Origin: Chromatiales bacterium
GTDB lineage: Bacteria; Pseudomonadota; Gammaproteobacteria; UBA6429; Thiohalophilaceae
DNA: 21,996 nucleotides
Assembly: GCA_027057985.1 (NCBI GenBank)
Contig: JALUTJ010000427.1
Coordinates: 1-21,996, forward strand
Direction of reading: 5' to 3'
The position numbers and the translations under genes were made by a program. Below the pieces are notes generated by a model. That model did not search any database. It had not been told where the DNA came from and worked only from the letters and a program-made list of their open reading frames with translations. Within the stretch, counting starts at the first letter, position 1. The number at the start of each line of letters is the position of its first letter. Shown here one piece after another: positions 1 to 9,881 of this stretch.

Positions 1-401
1 ACATGCTCACTCTGAACGCCCTGGTGGCGGCAAACTCGGTCATGATCCCGATGCAGTGTGAATACTATGCTCTGGAAGGCTTATCCGCATTAATGGAAAC
101 CGTGGAAAGTATTCGCAACACCGTCAATCCGGAACTGCAAATCGAAGGCCTGCTGCGTACCATGTATGATCCGCGTAATAATCTGGCAAACGATGTTTCC
201 GGGCAGTTGTTATTACACTTCCCGAAAAAGGTCTATCGCACCATTATTCCACGCAATGTTCGTCTTGCAGAAGCACCCAGCCACGGTATTCCGGTGATTA
301 ACTATGACAAGTCCTCCCGTGGTGCCCTTGCCTACCTGGCACTGGCCGGTGAAATCCTGCGTAATGATGAAAATGCCACCCTCGTCGGTGCACAGGCATA
401 A
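1..401 (+). CDS. parA: ParA/Soj chromosome-partitioning ATPase, C-terminal part (5' end outside window)
   Basis: ParA is the deviant-Walker ATPase that works with ParB and centromere-like parS sites to segregate the origin region. Only the last ~132 residues are visible. The first two bases (AC) complete a preceding codon, so the ATG at position 3 is internal and not the real start; the Walker A and B motifs lie upstream of the window. The visible part has the family's C-terminal signature: the YYALEGLSALMETVE helix region, then MYDPRNNLANDV, then a block containing IPRNVRLAEAPSHGIPV. It ends in TAA five bases before the parB ATG, the standard parAB operon arrangement. Assignment is by sequence family recognition and neighbour. 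It is a chromosomal Soj-type protein and not a plasmid type, judging by the adjacent genes. Confidence 0.96.
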   Translation, partial: MLTLNALVAANSVMIPMQCEYYALEGLSALMETVESIRNTVNPELQIEGLLRTMYDPRNNLANDVSGQLLLHFPKKVYRTIIPRNVRLAEAPSHGIPVINYDKSSRGALAYLALAGEILRNDENATLVGAQA

Positions 402-406
402 GTGGT

Positions 407-1309
407 ATGGCAAAAAAACGTGGTTTAGGCAAAGGTCTGGAAGCCTTACTCGGTTCCGGAGTCAGTCACCTCAAAGAGGATGCCCCGGCAGCAGCGATCG
501 CCGAAACAGGCTCCGCAGAAAATAGCAGCTCCGAGTACCAGCAGATTGCCATCGATGTGATTCAGCGCGGTCGTTATCAGCCGCGTACCAATTTCAACCC
601 AGAGGCATTACAGGAACTGGCCGATTCGATTAAGGCTCAGGGCGTGGTGCAGCCAATCGTGGTGCGCCCGCTTTCTGCCACGCCGGGGCAATACGAGCTG
701 ATTGCCGGTGAACGCCGCTGGCGTGCCGCGCAACTGGCCGAGTTGCATGAAATTCCGGCTATCGTCCGGGAAATTTCCGACCAGGAAGCCATGGCCGTGG
801 CGCTGATCGAGAATATCCAGCGCCAGGAACTCAACCCGATTGAAGAAGCAAAGGCGCTGGTACGCCTGGTCGAGGAGTTCGGCCTCACTCACCAGGAAGC
901 GGCCGATGCCGTGGGACGTTCCCGGGTGGCTGTATCTAATCTGTTACGGCTCCTGACTCTGGAAACCGATGTACGCCACATGCTCGAAGATGGGCAGCTG
1001 GAAATGGGCCATGCCCGCGCCATACTCGGTCTTGAAGGTGCATTACAGAAAAAAGCCGCACTGGAAGTTGCAAACAAGGGGCTGTCGGTACGTGAAACCG
1101 AGCAACTGGTGCGTCGTATGAACCAGCCGGCCAAGGAAAAAGCCAGCAAAGTAGAAATGGATCCGGATACTCGCCGTTTACAGCAAGATCTGTCAGAGAA
1201 GCTTGGTGCCAAGGTGGTGTTCCAGCATGGCAACAGGGGCAAGGGCAAGCTGGTTATCCATTACAATAGTATCGATGAACTCGATGGTATCCTTGAGCAC
1301 ATTAAATAA
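407..1309 (+). CDS. parB: ParB/Spo0J chromosome-partitioning protein
   Basis: ParB is a CTP-dependent DNA clamp that loads at parS sites, spreads, and stimulates ParA. The 300-residue length is normal. The N terminus MAKKRGLGKGLEALLG is the usual ParA-interacting segment. The CTP-binding GERRWR motif is at residues 101-106, followed by the conserved ENIQRQELNP at 135-144. A helix-turn-helix for parS recognition is at about 160-180 (THQEAADAVGRSRVAVSNLL). The basic C-terminal dimerisation domain starts near residue 250. The gene begins 5 nt after parA and has little recognisable ribosome binding site, so it is probably translated by coupling. No terminator-like hairpin follows it. A good 16-bp parS match was not found in the window. 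Confidence 0.97.
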   Translation: MAKKRGLGKGLEALLGSGVSHLKEDAPAAAIAETGSAENSSSEYQQIAIDVIQRGRYQPRTNFNPEALQELADSIKAQGVVQPIVVRPLSATPGQYELIAGERRWRAAQLAELHEIPAIVREISDQEAMAVALIENIQRQELNPIEEAKALVRLVEEFGLTHQEAADAVGRSRVAVSNLLRLLTLETDVRHMLEDGQLEMGHARAILGLEGALQKKAALEVANKGLSVRETEQLVRRMNQPAKEKASKVEMDPDTRRLQQDLSEKLGAKVVFQHGNRGKGKLVIHYNSIDELDGILEHIK

Positions 1310-1356
1310 TCCTTTTCCTGCATTTTCATATATCCTATTTTTAAAATCCAACCCGG

Positions 1357-1385
1357 TTAACACTTTTTTAAACAAGCCATAGAAA
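1357..1385 (+). promoter_or_regulatory. candidate sigma70-type promoter for the small secreted-protein gene
   Basis: TTAACA (1357-1362, 5 of 6 to TTGACA) and TAGAAA (1380-1385, 4 of 6 to TATAAT) are separated by 17 nt. The predicted transcript start near 1392 would put the stem-loop at 1408-1446 in the 5' leader of the gene starting at 1469. The -10 is weak, so this is a modest call. No better candidate was seen in the 159-nt gap after parB. Confidence 0.35.
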
Positions 1386-1407
1386 AACGGCATTTGTTGA
1401 GCTAGAT

Positions 1408-1446
1408 TTAAACAAACAGGTGGGGAAGTCCTGTTTATGTGTTTAA
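1408..1446 (+). promoter_or_regulatory. 5'-leader stem-loop upstream of the small secreted-protein gene
   Basis: Two co-linear complementary arm pairs are visible: TTAAAC (1408-1413) with GTTTAA (1441-1446), and AAACAGG (1414-1420) with CCTGTTT (1430-1436). The apical loop is TGGGGAAGT (1421-1429) and there is a one-sided ATGT bulge (1437-1440). This gives 13 base pairs ending 10 nt before the GGGGA ribosome binding site (1457-1461). There is no U-tract, so it is not a terminator. It could stabilise the mRNA or control translation. The function is not known. Confidence 0.45.
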
Positions 1447-1468
1447 TTTGTAAAATGGGGAATTTATT

Positions 1469-1918
1469 ATGAAAAAGTTAAGGAAAATTGCACTTGCTGC
1501 TCTCTTATTTTTACCGGTCAGCGTATTTGCTGAAGGCATGGTGGGTACTGCAATCCTGCTGGATGCGATCGGTGTTTATAATGTTTATTACCAGCATAAA
1601 CTCAGTAACAAGGGTAATGTTGTATTCTCAGTTGGCAGTATCAGTGGTACTTATCTCGGTTCCAGTTTGACCGCAACATCCTATGCCGTGAGTTACAAAG
1701 CTTATATGGATCAATATGCCGATGGTGCTTACTGGCAACTGGGTGCTTCAAGTATCAATGTTTCATCCGGTTCATTATCAGCTTCCGGTTTTTTACCACT
1801 GGCTGTAATCGGTTATGAAAAGACCATGGGTTCGAATTTCGTGCTGGGTGGTGAAGCCGGTTTAGGTACCGGGGGTGGCTGGGGCTATCTCGGCGTCAAT
1901 GCCGCATTCAAGTTCTAA
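1469..1918 (+). CDS. small secreted protein, probable outer-membrane beta-barrel, family not recognised
   Basis: The 149-residue product starts with a clear Sec signal peptide: basic MKKLRK, a hydrophobic core, and a likely cleavage after VSVFA (residue 21). The mature part (~128 residues) is rich in Gly, Ser, Tyr and Val with alternating polar and non-polar residues. It ends in aromatic Phe (NAAFKF), as expected for a barrel substrate of the Bam complex. A glycine-rich turn (GTGGGWGYLG) precedes the last predicted strand. The ATG at 1469 is supported by GGGGA 7 nt upstream and by the signal peptide. It stands alone between parB and atpI with its own candidate promoter and a strong terminator. 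No specific function can be given; structural OMP or lipid-related barrel are possibilities. Confidence 0.8.
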   Translation: MKKLRKIALAALLFLPVSVFAEGMVGTAILLDAIGVYNVYYQHKLSNKGNVVFSVGSISGTYLGSSLTATSYAVSYKAYMDQYADGAYWQLGASSINVSSGSLSASGFLPLAVIGYEKTMGSNFVLGGEAGLGTGGGWGYLGVNAAFKF

Positions 1919-1940
1919 ACCTGATCCAGGTTATAAAAAC

Positions 1941-1975
1941 AAAAACCACGGGACCAAAAGTCTCGTGGTTTTTTT
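1941..1975 (+). terminator. strong intrinsic terminator after the small secreted-protein gene
   Basis: A 13-bp stem pairs 1942-1954 (AAAACCACGGGAC) with 1960-1972 (GTCTCGTGGTTTT), with one G-U pair and loop CAAAA (1955-1959). It ends in seven T's (1969-1975). The A-rich left flank could let it also stop transcripts from the other strand. It separates the upstream gene from the atp operon. Confidence 0.93.
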
Positions 1976-2170
1976 ATGCCAGAGGTAAAAGGCTGTTTGG
2001 AAGAACAGGCGCTTTGGTGAAAAATTACCTACAATTGATGCTTTATTAGTATTTTAGCATTTGCTAAACTTCGCAAAACGGGTGTAATGCAGGTTTTCGG
2101 GTGATTTTTTTCGAATTTCCGTGCAATTGTAAATATTTATGTCTATTTATTGGGTTATTAACGCTAGTTA
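1976..2170. other. gene-free AT-rich region upstream of the atp promoter
   Basis: No open frame with a plausible ribosome binding site is visible in either strand. The region holds a 16-bp palindrome (2053-2068) and long A/T runs toward the promoter. Nothing else was recognised. Confidence 0.6.
2053..2068. promoter_or_regulatory. 16-bp palindrome upstream of the atp promoter, operator-like
   Basis: TTTAGCA (2053-2059) and TGCTAAA (2062-2068) form perfect 7-bp inverted repeats around a TT centre. The site lies about 100 bp upstream of the predicted atp -35 element, in a 280-nt AT-rich gap that holds no gene. The size and symmetry fit a dimeric regulator site, but the regulator is unknown and chance cannot be excluded. 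Confidence 0.3.
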
Positions 2171-2199
2171 TTGACCCTTAAAAATCCCTCGATTATACT
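2171..2199 (+). promoter_or_regulatory. predicted sigma70 promoter of the atp operon
   Basis: TTGACC (2171-2176, 5 of 6) and TATACT (2194-2199, 5 of 6) are separated by exactly 17 nt. The upstream region (about 2095-2170) is very AT-rich and could act as an UP element. The transcript would start near 2206, giving a leader of about 50 nt before the atpI ATG at 2256. This is the best promoter in the window and sits in front of a highly expressed operon. Confidence 0.85.
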
Positions 2200-2207
2200 T
2201 CGCGCGC

Positions 2208-2227
2208 TTTGCCATTATTCAGGCAAA
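2208..2227 (+). other. 5'-terminal mRNA hairpin of the atp transcript
   Basis: TTTGCC (2208-2213) and GGCAAA (2222-2227) pair perfectly around an 8-nt loop. The predicted transcription start is near 2206, so this stem would sit at the extreme 5' end of the atp mRNA. Such hairpins are known on ompA and other mRNAs to slow RNase E attack. That role here is inference. Confidence 0.4.
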
Positions 2228-2255
2228 ACAGTGGAGTGGGAGCCCCGACATCACA

Positions 2256-2654
2256 ATGCAATCGACCAGTAATAATGCATTTACCCACACCACTCGAAAG
2301 ATACTGAGTGTACAGGCAGGCCTGGTGATTATTACCGCGATTACCCTGGCATTGCTCAAAAGTCATGAATTTTTTATGGCCACGCTTTATGGCGGGGTCA
2401 CCATCATAGCCAGCACGGCATATTTTGCCTGGCGGCTCAGGATAGCAACAGAAACGGATGACCAGGCACCGGCCGTCGATTCAGCCGAGTTATTTAAAGG
2501 TATCATTATACGCTTTGCCCTGGTGATTGGTTTGCTCGCGCTGGGGCTGGGTGTTCTGAAACTGAACCCGGCAGGCGTGTTGAGCGGATTTTTTGTTGCC
2601 CAGCTGGCCTACTGGTTTGGGCGTAGCAGCTATGGTGTGACAAGGCGACGATAA
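2256..2654 (+). CDS. atpI: ATP synthase subunit I (AtpI)
   Basis: AtpI is a small membrane protein encoded first in many F-type ATPase operons. It is not part of the enzyme but is thought to help assemble the c-ring. The product has 132 residues with about four hydrophobic segments, at roughly 18-34, 40-58, 82-101 and 106-124, and a basic C-terminal tail (GVTRRR). The position directly before atpB and behind a strong promoter supports the call. The ATG at 2256 has GGAG-like sequences 14 nt or more upstream, so initiation is probably weak, which fits the low AtpI level seen in other bacteria. Confidence 0.9.
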   Translation: MQSTSNNAFTHTTRKILSVQAGLVIITAITLALLKSHEFFMATLYGGVTIIASTAYFAWRLRIATETDDQAPAVDSAELFKGIIIRFALVIGLLALGLGVLKLNPAGVLSGFFVAQLAYWFGRSSYGVTRRR

Positions 2655-2681
2655 CGTCTTGTAAATAAACGAATTTTTTAA

Positions 2682-3593
<912 letters not shown>

Positions 3594-3596
3594 CAG

Positions 3597-3882
<286 letters not shown>

Positions 3883-3935
3883 GAGATCGTCTGAGTTTAT
3901 TGAACCCAACTTTAAATTAAAGTAAGGCTTTGTAA

Positions 3936-4406
3936 ATGAATATAAACCTCACTCTCATCGGACAATCGATTACGTTCATCTTCTTCGTAATTTTTGTTAT
4001 GAAGTATGTCTGGCCACCACTGGTTGCTGCACTTGATGAACGCAAAAAGACGATTGCCGACGGACTCGCTGCTGCCGAAAAAGGCAAGCACGATGGTGAG
4101 CTGGCACAACAGCGTGTTCATGAAACCCTGAAAGAGGCAAAAGAAAAAGCCCAGGAGATCATTAGCCAGGCTGAAAAGCGTGCCAGTGAAATTATCGAAG
4201 AGTCAAAAGATAATGCACGTGTAGAAGGCGAACGTATTATTGCTGCTGCAAATGCTGAAATTGAGCAGGAAGTAAATCGTGCTCGCGAACAACTGCGAGG
4301 CCAGGTAGTAACACTTGCAGTTAACGGTGCAGAAAAAGTACTGAAACGCGAAATCGATGAAAAAGCCAACGAAGATCTGCTCAAAGATCTGGTTGCGCAA
4401 CTTTAA
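3936..4406 (+). CDS. atpF: F0F1 ATP synthase subunit b
   Basis: Subunit b is the peripheral stalk that holds the F1 head against rotation. At 156 residues it equals the E. coli length. There is one N-terminal membrane helix (about residues 5-24, ending in MKYVWPPL). It is followed by a long charged, alanine-rich coiled coil with ADGLAAAEKGK and the dimerisation region around EIEQEVNRAREQLR. The C terminus (DLLKDLVAQL) contacts subunit delta. AAGG lies upstream of the ATG, and a 15-bp AT-only palindrome (3909-3923) sits directly before it. The next gene begins 12 nt downstream. Confidence 0.97.
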   Translation: MNINLTLIGQSITFIFFVIFVMKYVWPPLVAALDERKKTIADGLAAAEKGKHDGELAQQRVHETLKEAKEKAQEIISQAEKRASEIIEESKDNARVEGERIIAAANAEIEQEVNRAREQLRGQVVTLAVNGAEKVLKREIDEKANEDLLKDLVAQL

Positions 4407-4418
4407 AGGACGCTGACA

Positions 4419-4955
4419 ATGGCTGAAAAAAGCACAATCGCACGTCCTTATGCTCAAGCAGCATTTGATATCGCACTTGAAAAAGTCGATTTAAAAGGCT
4501 GGTCTGACATGCTGCAGCTTGTGGCTGCAGTGACTTCTGATCCTGCAATGCAGGATTTAATCGGCAATCCGAATGTAGAAAGAGAAAAGATTGTTGATAT
4601 CATTTTTGATGTTTGTGGCGACAAGCTTAACGAAACAGGCAGGAACTTTGTCAAAGTACTGGCAGAGAATCACCGCCTCGATATCGTAAGCGAAATTGCT
4701 GAGCGTTATGAACAACAACGTGCAGAAGCTGAAAAGACCATTCAGGCAGAAGTTACTTCCGCATTTCCTTTAAGTGAAACACAGATTCAGGCAATGACCG
4801 AAGGCCTAAAGAAACGTCTTGGCCGTGAAGTTAACCTGGTTACCAGGATTGATGATTCAATCGTAGGTGGTGCAATTATTCGCGCCGGTGACCTGGTTAT
4901 TGATGGTTCTGTGAGTGGTCAGCTGGAAAAACTGGCAACCACCTTAATGCACTAA
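4419..4955 (+). CDS. atpH: F0F1 ATP synthase subunit delta
   Basis: Delta (OSCP-type) caps the F1 head and binds the b stalk. The product has 178 residues, a normal length. The N-terminal domain starts with STIARPYAQAAFDIA, a family hallmark. The C-terminal segment contains LGREVNLVTRIDDSIVGGAIIRAGDLVIDGSV, where the IGG/VGG and DGS residues are conserved. AAAGGA lies upstream of the ATG. The gene is flanked closely by atpF and atpA and is clearly co-transcribed. Confidence 0.97.
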   Translation: MAEKSTIARPYAQAAFDIALEKVDLKGWSDMLQLVAAVTSDPAMQDLIGNPNVEREKIVDIIFDVCGDKLNETGRNFVKVLAENHRLDIVSEIAERYEQQRAEAEKTIQAEVTSAFPLSETQIQAMTEGLKKRLGREVNLVTRIDDSIVGGAIIRAGDLVIDGSVSGQLEKLATTLMH

Positions 4956-4979
4956 TTTTAAATTTTAAGGATTACAACT

Positions 4980-6521
4980 ATGCAATTGAATCCATCTGAA
5001 ATCAGCGAACTGATTAAGAAACGGGTCGAAGGCTTCGATGCAGGCGCAGAAGCCCGTAACGAAGGTACCGTTGTCAGTATTGCTGATGGTGTTGTCCGTA
5101 TTCACGGATTAAATGACGTAATGTCCGGGGAGATGATTGAATTCCCGGGTAATACATATGGTATGGCACTTAACCTTGAACAGGACTCTGTCGGTGCGGT
5201 AATCCTCGGTGATTACGAAGATATCTCCGAAGGTGACAAGGTAAAATGTACTGGCCGTATTCTTGAAGTACCAACCGGTGAAGCCATGCTTGGTCGCGTT
5301 GTTGACGCGCTGGGTGTGCCGATGGACGGTAAAGGGCCCATTAAGGCTGAGTCTTCTTCCCCGATTGAAAAAGTTGCCCCGGGTGTAATGGCACGTAAAT
5401 CTGTTGACCAGCCGGTTCAACTGGGTCTGAAATCCATCGATGCCATGGTGCCAATTGGGCGTGGTCAGCGTGAATTGATCATTGGTGACCGCCAGACCGG
5501 AAAGACTGCCATCGCCATCGACGCTATCATCAACCAGAAAGGTACCGGTGTTAAGTGTATCTACGTTGCAGTTGGGCAGAAGGCATCTTCTGTTGCTAAT
5601 GTGGTACGTAAACTCGAAGAACACGGTGCTATGGAACACACTATCGTGGTTGCGGCTAATGCTTCTGATTCTGCAGCGATGCAGTTTATTGCACCTTATG
5701 CCGGTTGTGCCATGGGCGAATACTTCCGCGATAAAGGTGAAGATGCACTGATTGTCTATGATGACCTGACCAAGCAGGCCTGGGCATATCGCCAGGTATC
5801 CCTGTTATTACGTCGTCCACCAGGACGTGAAGCATACCCGGGTGATGTATTCTACCTGCACTCCCGCCTGCTTGAACGTGCAGCACGTATCAATGCCGAA
5901 GAAGTTGAAAAGCTCACCAATGGCGCAGTGAAAGGTAAAACCGGTTCACTGACGGCACTGCCTATTATCGAAACCCAGGCCGGTGACGTATCAGCATTCG
6001 TACCGACTAACGTAATCTCGATTACCGATGGTCAGATCTTCCTTGAATCAGATCTCTTTAATGCTGGTATTCGCCCTGCGATTAACGCGGGCCTTTCAGT
6101 ATCTCGTGTAGGTGGTTCTGCACAGACCAGGATCATCAAGAAGCTTGGTGGTGGTACTCGACTGGCTCTGGCTCAGTACCGTGAACTGGCAGCATTCGCC
6201 CAGTTTGCTTCTGATCTTGATGAAGCAACGCGTAACCAGATTGAACGTGGTCAACGTGTTACCGAACTGATGAAGCAGAAGCAGTATTCACCAATGACCG
6301 TTGCTGAGCAGGCATTTTCTTTATATGCCGCTAATGAAGGTTACCTGGATGATGTTGAAGTCAACAAGATTGTTGATTTTGAAGCAGCAATGCAGTCATA
6401 CATCAAATCAAACTGTGCTGATTTAATTGCCAGAATCAATGAAACTGGTGATTTCAACGACGAAATCGAAGGCGAAATGAAAGCCGCTCTCGACAAGTTC
6501 AAAGAAAACAGCACCTGGTAA
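4980..6521 (+). CDS. atpA: F0F1 ATP synthase subunit alpha
   Basis: Alpha alternates with beta in the F1 hexamer and binds nucleotide at non-catalytic sites. At 513 residues it is exactly the E. coli length. The Walker A motif GDRQTGKT is at 169-176. The Walker B region ([12 protein letters not shown]) ends near 265. The arginine that reaches into the catalytic site is Arg376 in GLSVSRVGG, the same number as in E. coli. The N-terminal beta-barrel domain ([14 protein letters not shown]) and the C-terminal helical domain are both complete. A TAAGGA-like sequence precedes the ATG. There are no anomalies. Confidence 0.99.
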   Translation: MQLNPSEISELIKKRVEGFDAGAEARNEGTVVSIADGVVRIHGLNDVMSGEMIEFPGNTYGMALNLEQDSVGAVILGDYEDISEGDKVKCTGRILEVPTGEAMLGRVVDALGVPMDGKGPIKAESSSPIEKVAPGVMARKSVDQPVQLGLKSIDAMVPIGRGQRELIIGDRQTGKTAIAIDAIINQKGTGVKCIYVAVGQKASSVANVVRKLEEHGAMEHTIVVAANASDSAAMQFIAPYAGCAMGEYFRDKGEDALIVYDDLTKQAWAYRQVSLLLRRPPGREAYPGDVFYLHSRLLERAARINAEEVEKLTNGAVKGKTGSLTALPIIETQAGDVSAFVPTNVISITDGQIFLESDLFNAGIRPAINAGLSVSRVGGSAQTRIIKKLGGGTRLALAQYRELAAFAQFASDLDEATRNQIERGQRVTELMKQKQYSPMTVAEQAFSLYAANEGYLDDVEVNKIVDFEAAMQSYIKSNCADLIARINETGDFNDEIEGEMKAALDKFKENSTW

Positions 6522-6536
6522 GCGGAGAGCAAAACC

Positions 6537-7397
6537 ATGGCAAGTGGTAAAGAGATCCGTACACAGATCAAGAGTGTTCAGAATACGCAGAAGATTACTC
6601 GCGCAATGGAGATGGTTGCTGCGAGTAAGATGCGCAAGGCACAGGATCGCATGGATGCTTCTCGTCCCTACGCGGACAAGATGCGTGCAGTGATTCATCA
6701 CCTTGCTTTTGCACATTCTGAATACAAGCATCCTTATCTTGAAGATCGTGATGTTAAACGGGTAGGTTATATCGTGATTTCTTCAGACCGCGGTTTATGT
6801 GGCGGCCTGAATAACAACCTGTTTAAAGATGCACTAAGTGCCATGAAAGAATGGCAGGATAAGAATGTTGAGATTGATCTCTGTACTATTGGTTCAAAGT
6901 CAACCAGCTTCTTTAAGCGTGTAAGCGATCTTAAAGCAACCGCAACACATCTTGGTGATGCTCCTGGTGTTAATGATTTAATTGGTACGGTTAAAGTTAT
7001 GCTGGATGCATACGACAATGGAGAAATTGATCGTCTGTACCTGGTTTATAACCGTTTCGTTAATACCATGACACAGGATCCAACGATTCTTCAGGTCTTA
7101 CCTGTACAACAGGATGAAGAAGACAAGGAACTTGTTTATCACTGGGACTACATCTATGAGCCAGATGCAAAACAGGTTCTGGATGGTTTACTGGTTCGCT
7201 ATATTGAATCTCAGGTTTACCAGGGTGTGGTTGAAAACATTGCCTGTGAAATGGCGGCACGGATGGTTGCGATGAAAGCTGCATCGGATAATGCCGGTGG
7301 TCTTATCGATGATCTGCAACTGGTTTACAACAAGGCTCGCCAGGCAGCGATTACACAGGAACTGTCGGAAATTGTTGCAGGCGCATCCGCTGTATAA
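6537..7397 (+). CDS. atpG: F0F1 ATP synthase subunit gamma
   Basis: Gamma is the central rotor shaft. At 286 residues it is within one of the E. coli length. The N-terminal coiled-coil strand reads [19 protein letters not shown], followed by [11 protein letters not shown]. The mid-domain has the conserved [12 protein letters not shown]. The C-terminal strand ([20 protein letters not shown], then [12 protein letters not shown]) forms the other half of the shaft. GGAG lies about 9 nt upstream of the ATG, 15 nt after the atpA stop. Confidence 0.98.
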   Translation: MASGKEIRTQIKSVQNTQKITRAMEMVAASKMRKAQDRMDASRPYADKMRAVIHHLAFAHSEYKHPYLEDRDVKRVGYIVISSDRGLCGGLNNNLFKDALSAMKEWQDKNVEIDLCTIGSKSTSFFKRVSDLKATATHLGDAPGVNDLIGTVKVMLDAYDNGEIDRLYLVYNRFVNTMTQDPTILQVLPVQQDEEDKELVYHWDYIYEPDAKQVLDGLLVRYIESQVYQGVVENIACEMAARMVAMKAASDNAGGLIDDLQLVYNKARQAAITQELSEIVAGASAV

Positions 7398-8825
<1,428 letters not shown>

Positions 8826-8842
8826 TAGTTGGAGAATAGACT

Positions 8843-9265
8843 ATGGCCATGACCATGGATGTAGACATCGTTAGTGCAGAAAAGGAGCTTTTCTCCGGAC
8901 CTGCCGAAATGGTTGTCGCACCCGCAGTAATGGGTGAAGTGGGTATTTACCCACGCCACACCCAGTTACTGACCCCGCTCAAGGCGGGCGAGGTTCATAT
9001 CAAGCTACCCGGTGGTGAAGATGAATATATCTTCGTTTCCGGTGGTATCCTGGAAGTTCAGCCTGGTACCGTGACCATTCTGTCCGATACCGCGGTGCGT
9101 GCCCAGGACCTCGACGAAGCGGCGGCCCTTGAAGCAAAACAGGCAGCGGAACAGGCAATCAAGGATCGCGAAGGCGATATCGATATTGCCGAAGCCCAGG
9201 CCGAGTTGCTTGAAGCGGTGAAACAGCTACAAATGATCGATAAATTGCGGAAACGTCGTCGTTAA
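8843..9265 (+). CDS. atpC: F0F1 ATP synthase subunit epsilon
   Basis: Epsilon joins gamma to the c-ring and can inhibit ATP hydrolysis through its C-terminal helices. The product has 140 residues. The beta-sandwich domain has [33 protein letters not shown] and [21 protein letters not shown]. The helical hairpin after residue ~90 ([15 protein letters not shown] onward) is present, so the regulatory domain is not truncated. Three ATGs occur at codons 1, 3 and 5; the first was chosen because it fits GGAG upstream and the E. coli start (MAMT). It is the last gene of the operon, followed 27 nt later by a terminator. Confidence 0.97.
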   Translation: MAMTMDVDIVSAEKELFSGPAEMVVAPAVMGEVGIYPRHTQLLTPLKAGEVHIKLPGGEDEYIFVSGGILEVQPGTVTILSDTAVRAQDLDEAAALEAKQAAEQAIKDREGDIDIAEAQAELLEAVKQLQMIDKLRKRRR

Positions 9266-9292
9266 GGACGAAATTTTATGCAAAATGTGATG

Positions 9293-9323
9293 AAAAAGGG
9301 CAGTTATTAAACTGCCCTTTTTT
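9293..9323 (+). terminator. intrinsic terminator of the atp operon
   Basis: A perfect 13-bp stem (AAAAAGGGCAGTT at 9293-9305 with AACTGCCCTTTTT at 9310-9322) closes a 4-nt ATTA loop and ends in six T's. The A-rich left arm makes it potentially bidirectional. Confidence 0.96.
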
Positions 9324-9326
9324 GTT

Positions 9327-9355
9327 TTGAGCACCCCGTTAGAGTGGGTTATAGT
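9327..9355 (+). promoter_or_regulatory. candidate sigma70 promoter for slyD-glmU-glmS
   Basis: TTGAGC (9327-9332, 4 of 6) and TATAGT (9350-9355, 5 of 6) are spaced by 17 nt. The -35 begins four bases after the atp terminator T-tract. The predicted start near 9362 leaves a leader of about 25 nt before the ATG at 9387. Because a strong terminator precedes it, this unit needs its own promoter. Confidence 0.6.
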
Positions 9356-9386
9356 TGCGTTATAAAGTATAAAAACTGGAAATGAA

Positions 9387-9881
9387 ATGTCAGATTTGAA
9401 AGTCGAGAAAAACCGGGTTGTTTCCTTTGTCTACACTATCGTCAGTGACAAGGGGGAGGTTCTGGAACAGAACGATGTTCCGAGTGAATATATTCATGGC
9501 CTGGATGAGCGTGTTTTTCCACAAATTGTCGCTGCAATGGAAGGTGCCACGGTTGGCGCAATTCGCGAGGTAACCCTGCCTCCGGATGAGGGCTTTGGTA
9601 ATTATGATTACAGCAAAACTTTCCGTGACAAGCTGGAAAATGTTCCCGACGAGTATCGCCATATTGGTGCCGAGGCGACCTTTCAGAATGAAAAGGGCGA
9701 GCAGCTGACCATGCGCGTTGTTTCCATGGATAACGGTGAAATTTTTCTCGATGGCAATCACCCATTAGCCGGTAAAACCATTACCTTTAAAATTATCGTC
9801 AAGGGTGTGCGCGAAGCCACCGATGAAGAACTGGAATCGGGTGAAGTAATCACCCCGGCAGGACAGGTCTCCGTACATTGA
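9387..9881 (+). CDS. slyD: SlyD-type FKBP peptidyl-prolyl cis-trans isomerase
   Basis: A 164-residue cytoplasmic prolyl isomerase and chaperone of the SlyD group. The split FKBP domain is seen as [18 protein letters not shown] (11-28), YIHG (35-38) and [14 protein letters not shown] (121-134), with the insert-in-flap chaperone domain between about 70 and 120. The conserved tail [11 protein letters not shown] follows. Unlike E. coli SlyD it ends soon afterwards (VSVH) with no His/Cys-rich metal-binding extension, so a nickel-delivery role is less likely. The exact subgroup (SlyD or a related short FKBP) is the remaining doubt. Its stop overlaps the glmU start by 4 nt. Confidence 0.87.
   Translation: MSDLKVEKNRVVSFVYTIVSDKGEVLEQNDVPSEYIHGLDERVFPQIVAAMEGATVGAIREVTLPPDEGFGNYDYSKTFRDKLENVPDEYRHIGAEATFQNEKGEQLTMRVVSMDNGEIFLDGNHPLAGKTITFKIIVKGVREATDEELESGEVITPAGQVSVH

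Noticed and set aside
82..90. TTATCCGCA and a few other single near-matches to the DnaA box (for example TTTTCCACA at about 9514)
   Set aside because: They are isolated, lie inside genes and do not cluster, so there is no evidence of oriC in the window.
1089..1104. Half parS site ACGTGAAAC inside parB
   Set aside because: The left half does not match, and the bases encode the ParB residues VRET.
3909..3923. AT-only palindrome ACTTTAA-A-TTAAAGT before atpF
   Set aside because: As RNA it folds into a five-pair A-U stem only; too weak to call a terminator or regulator.
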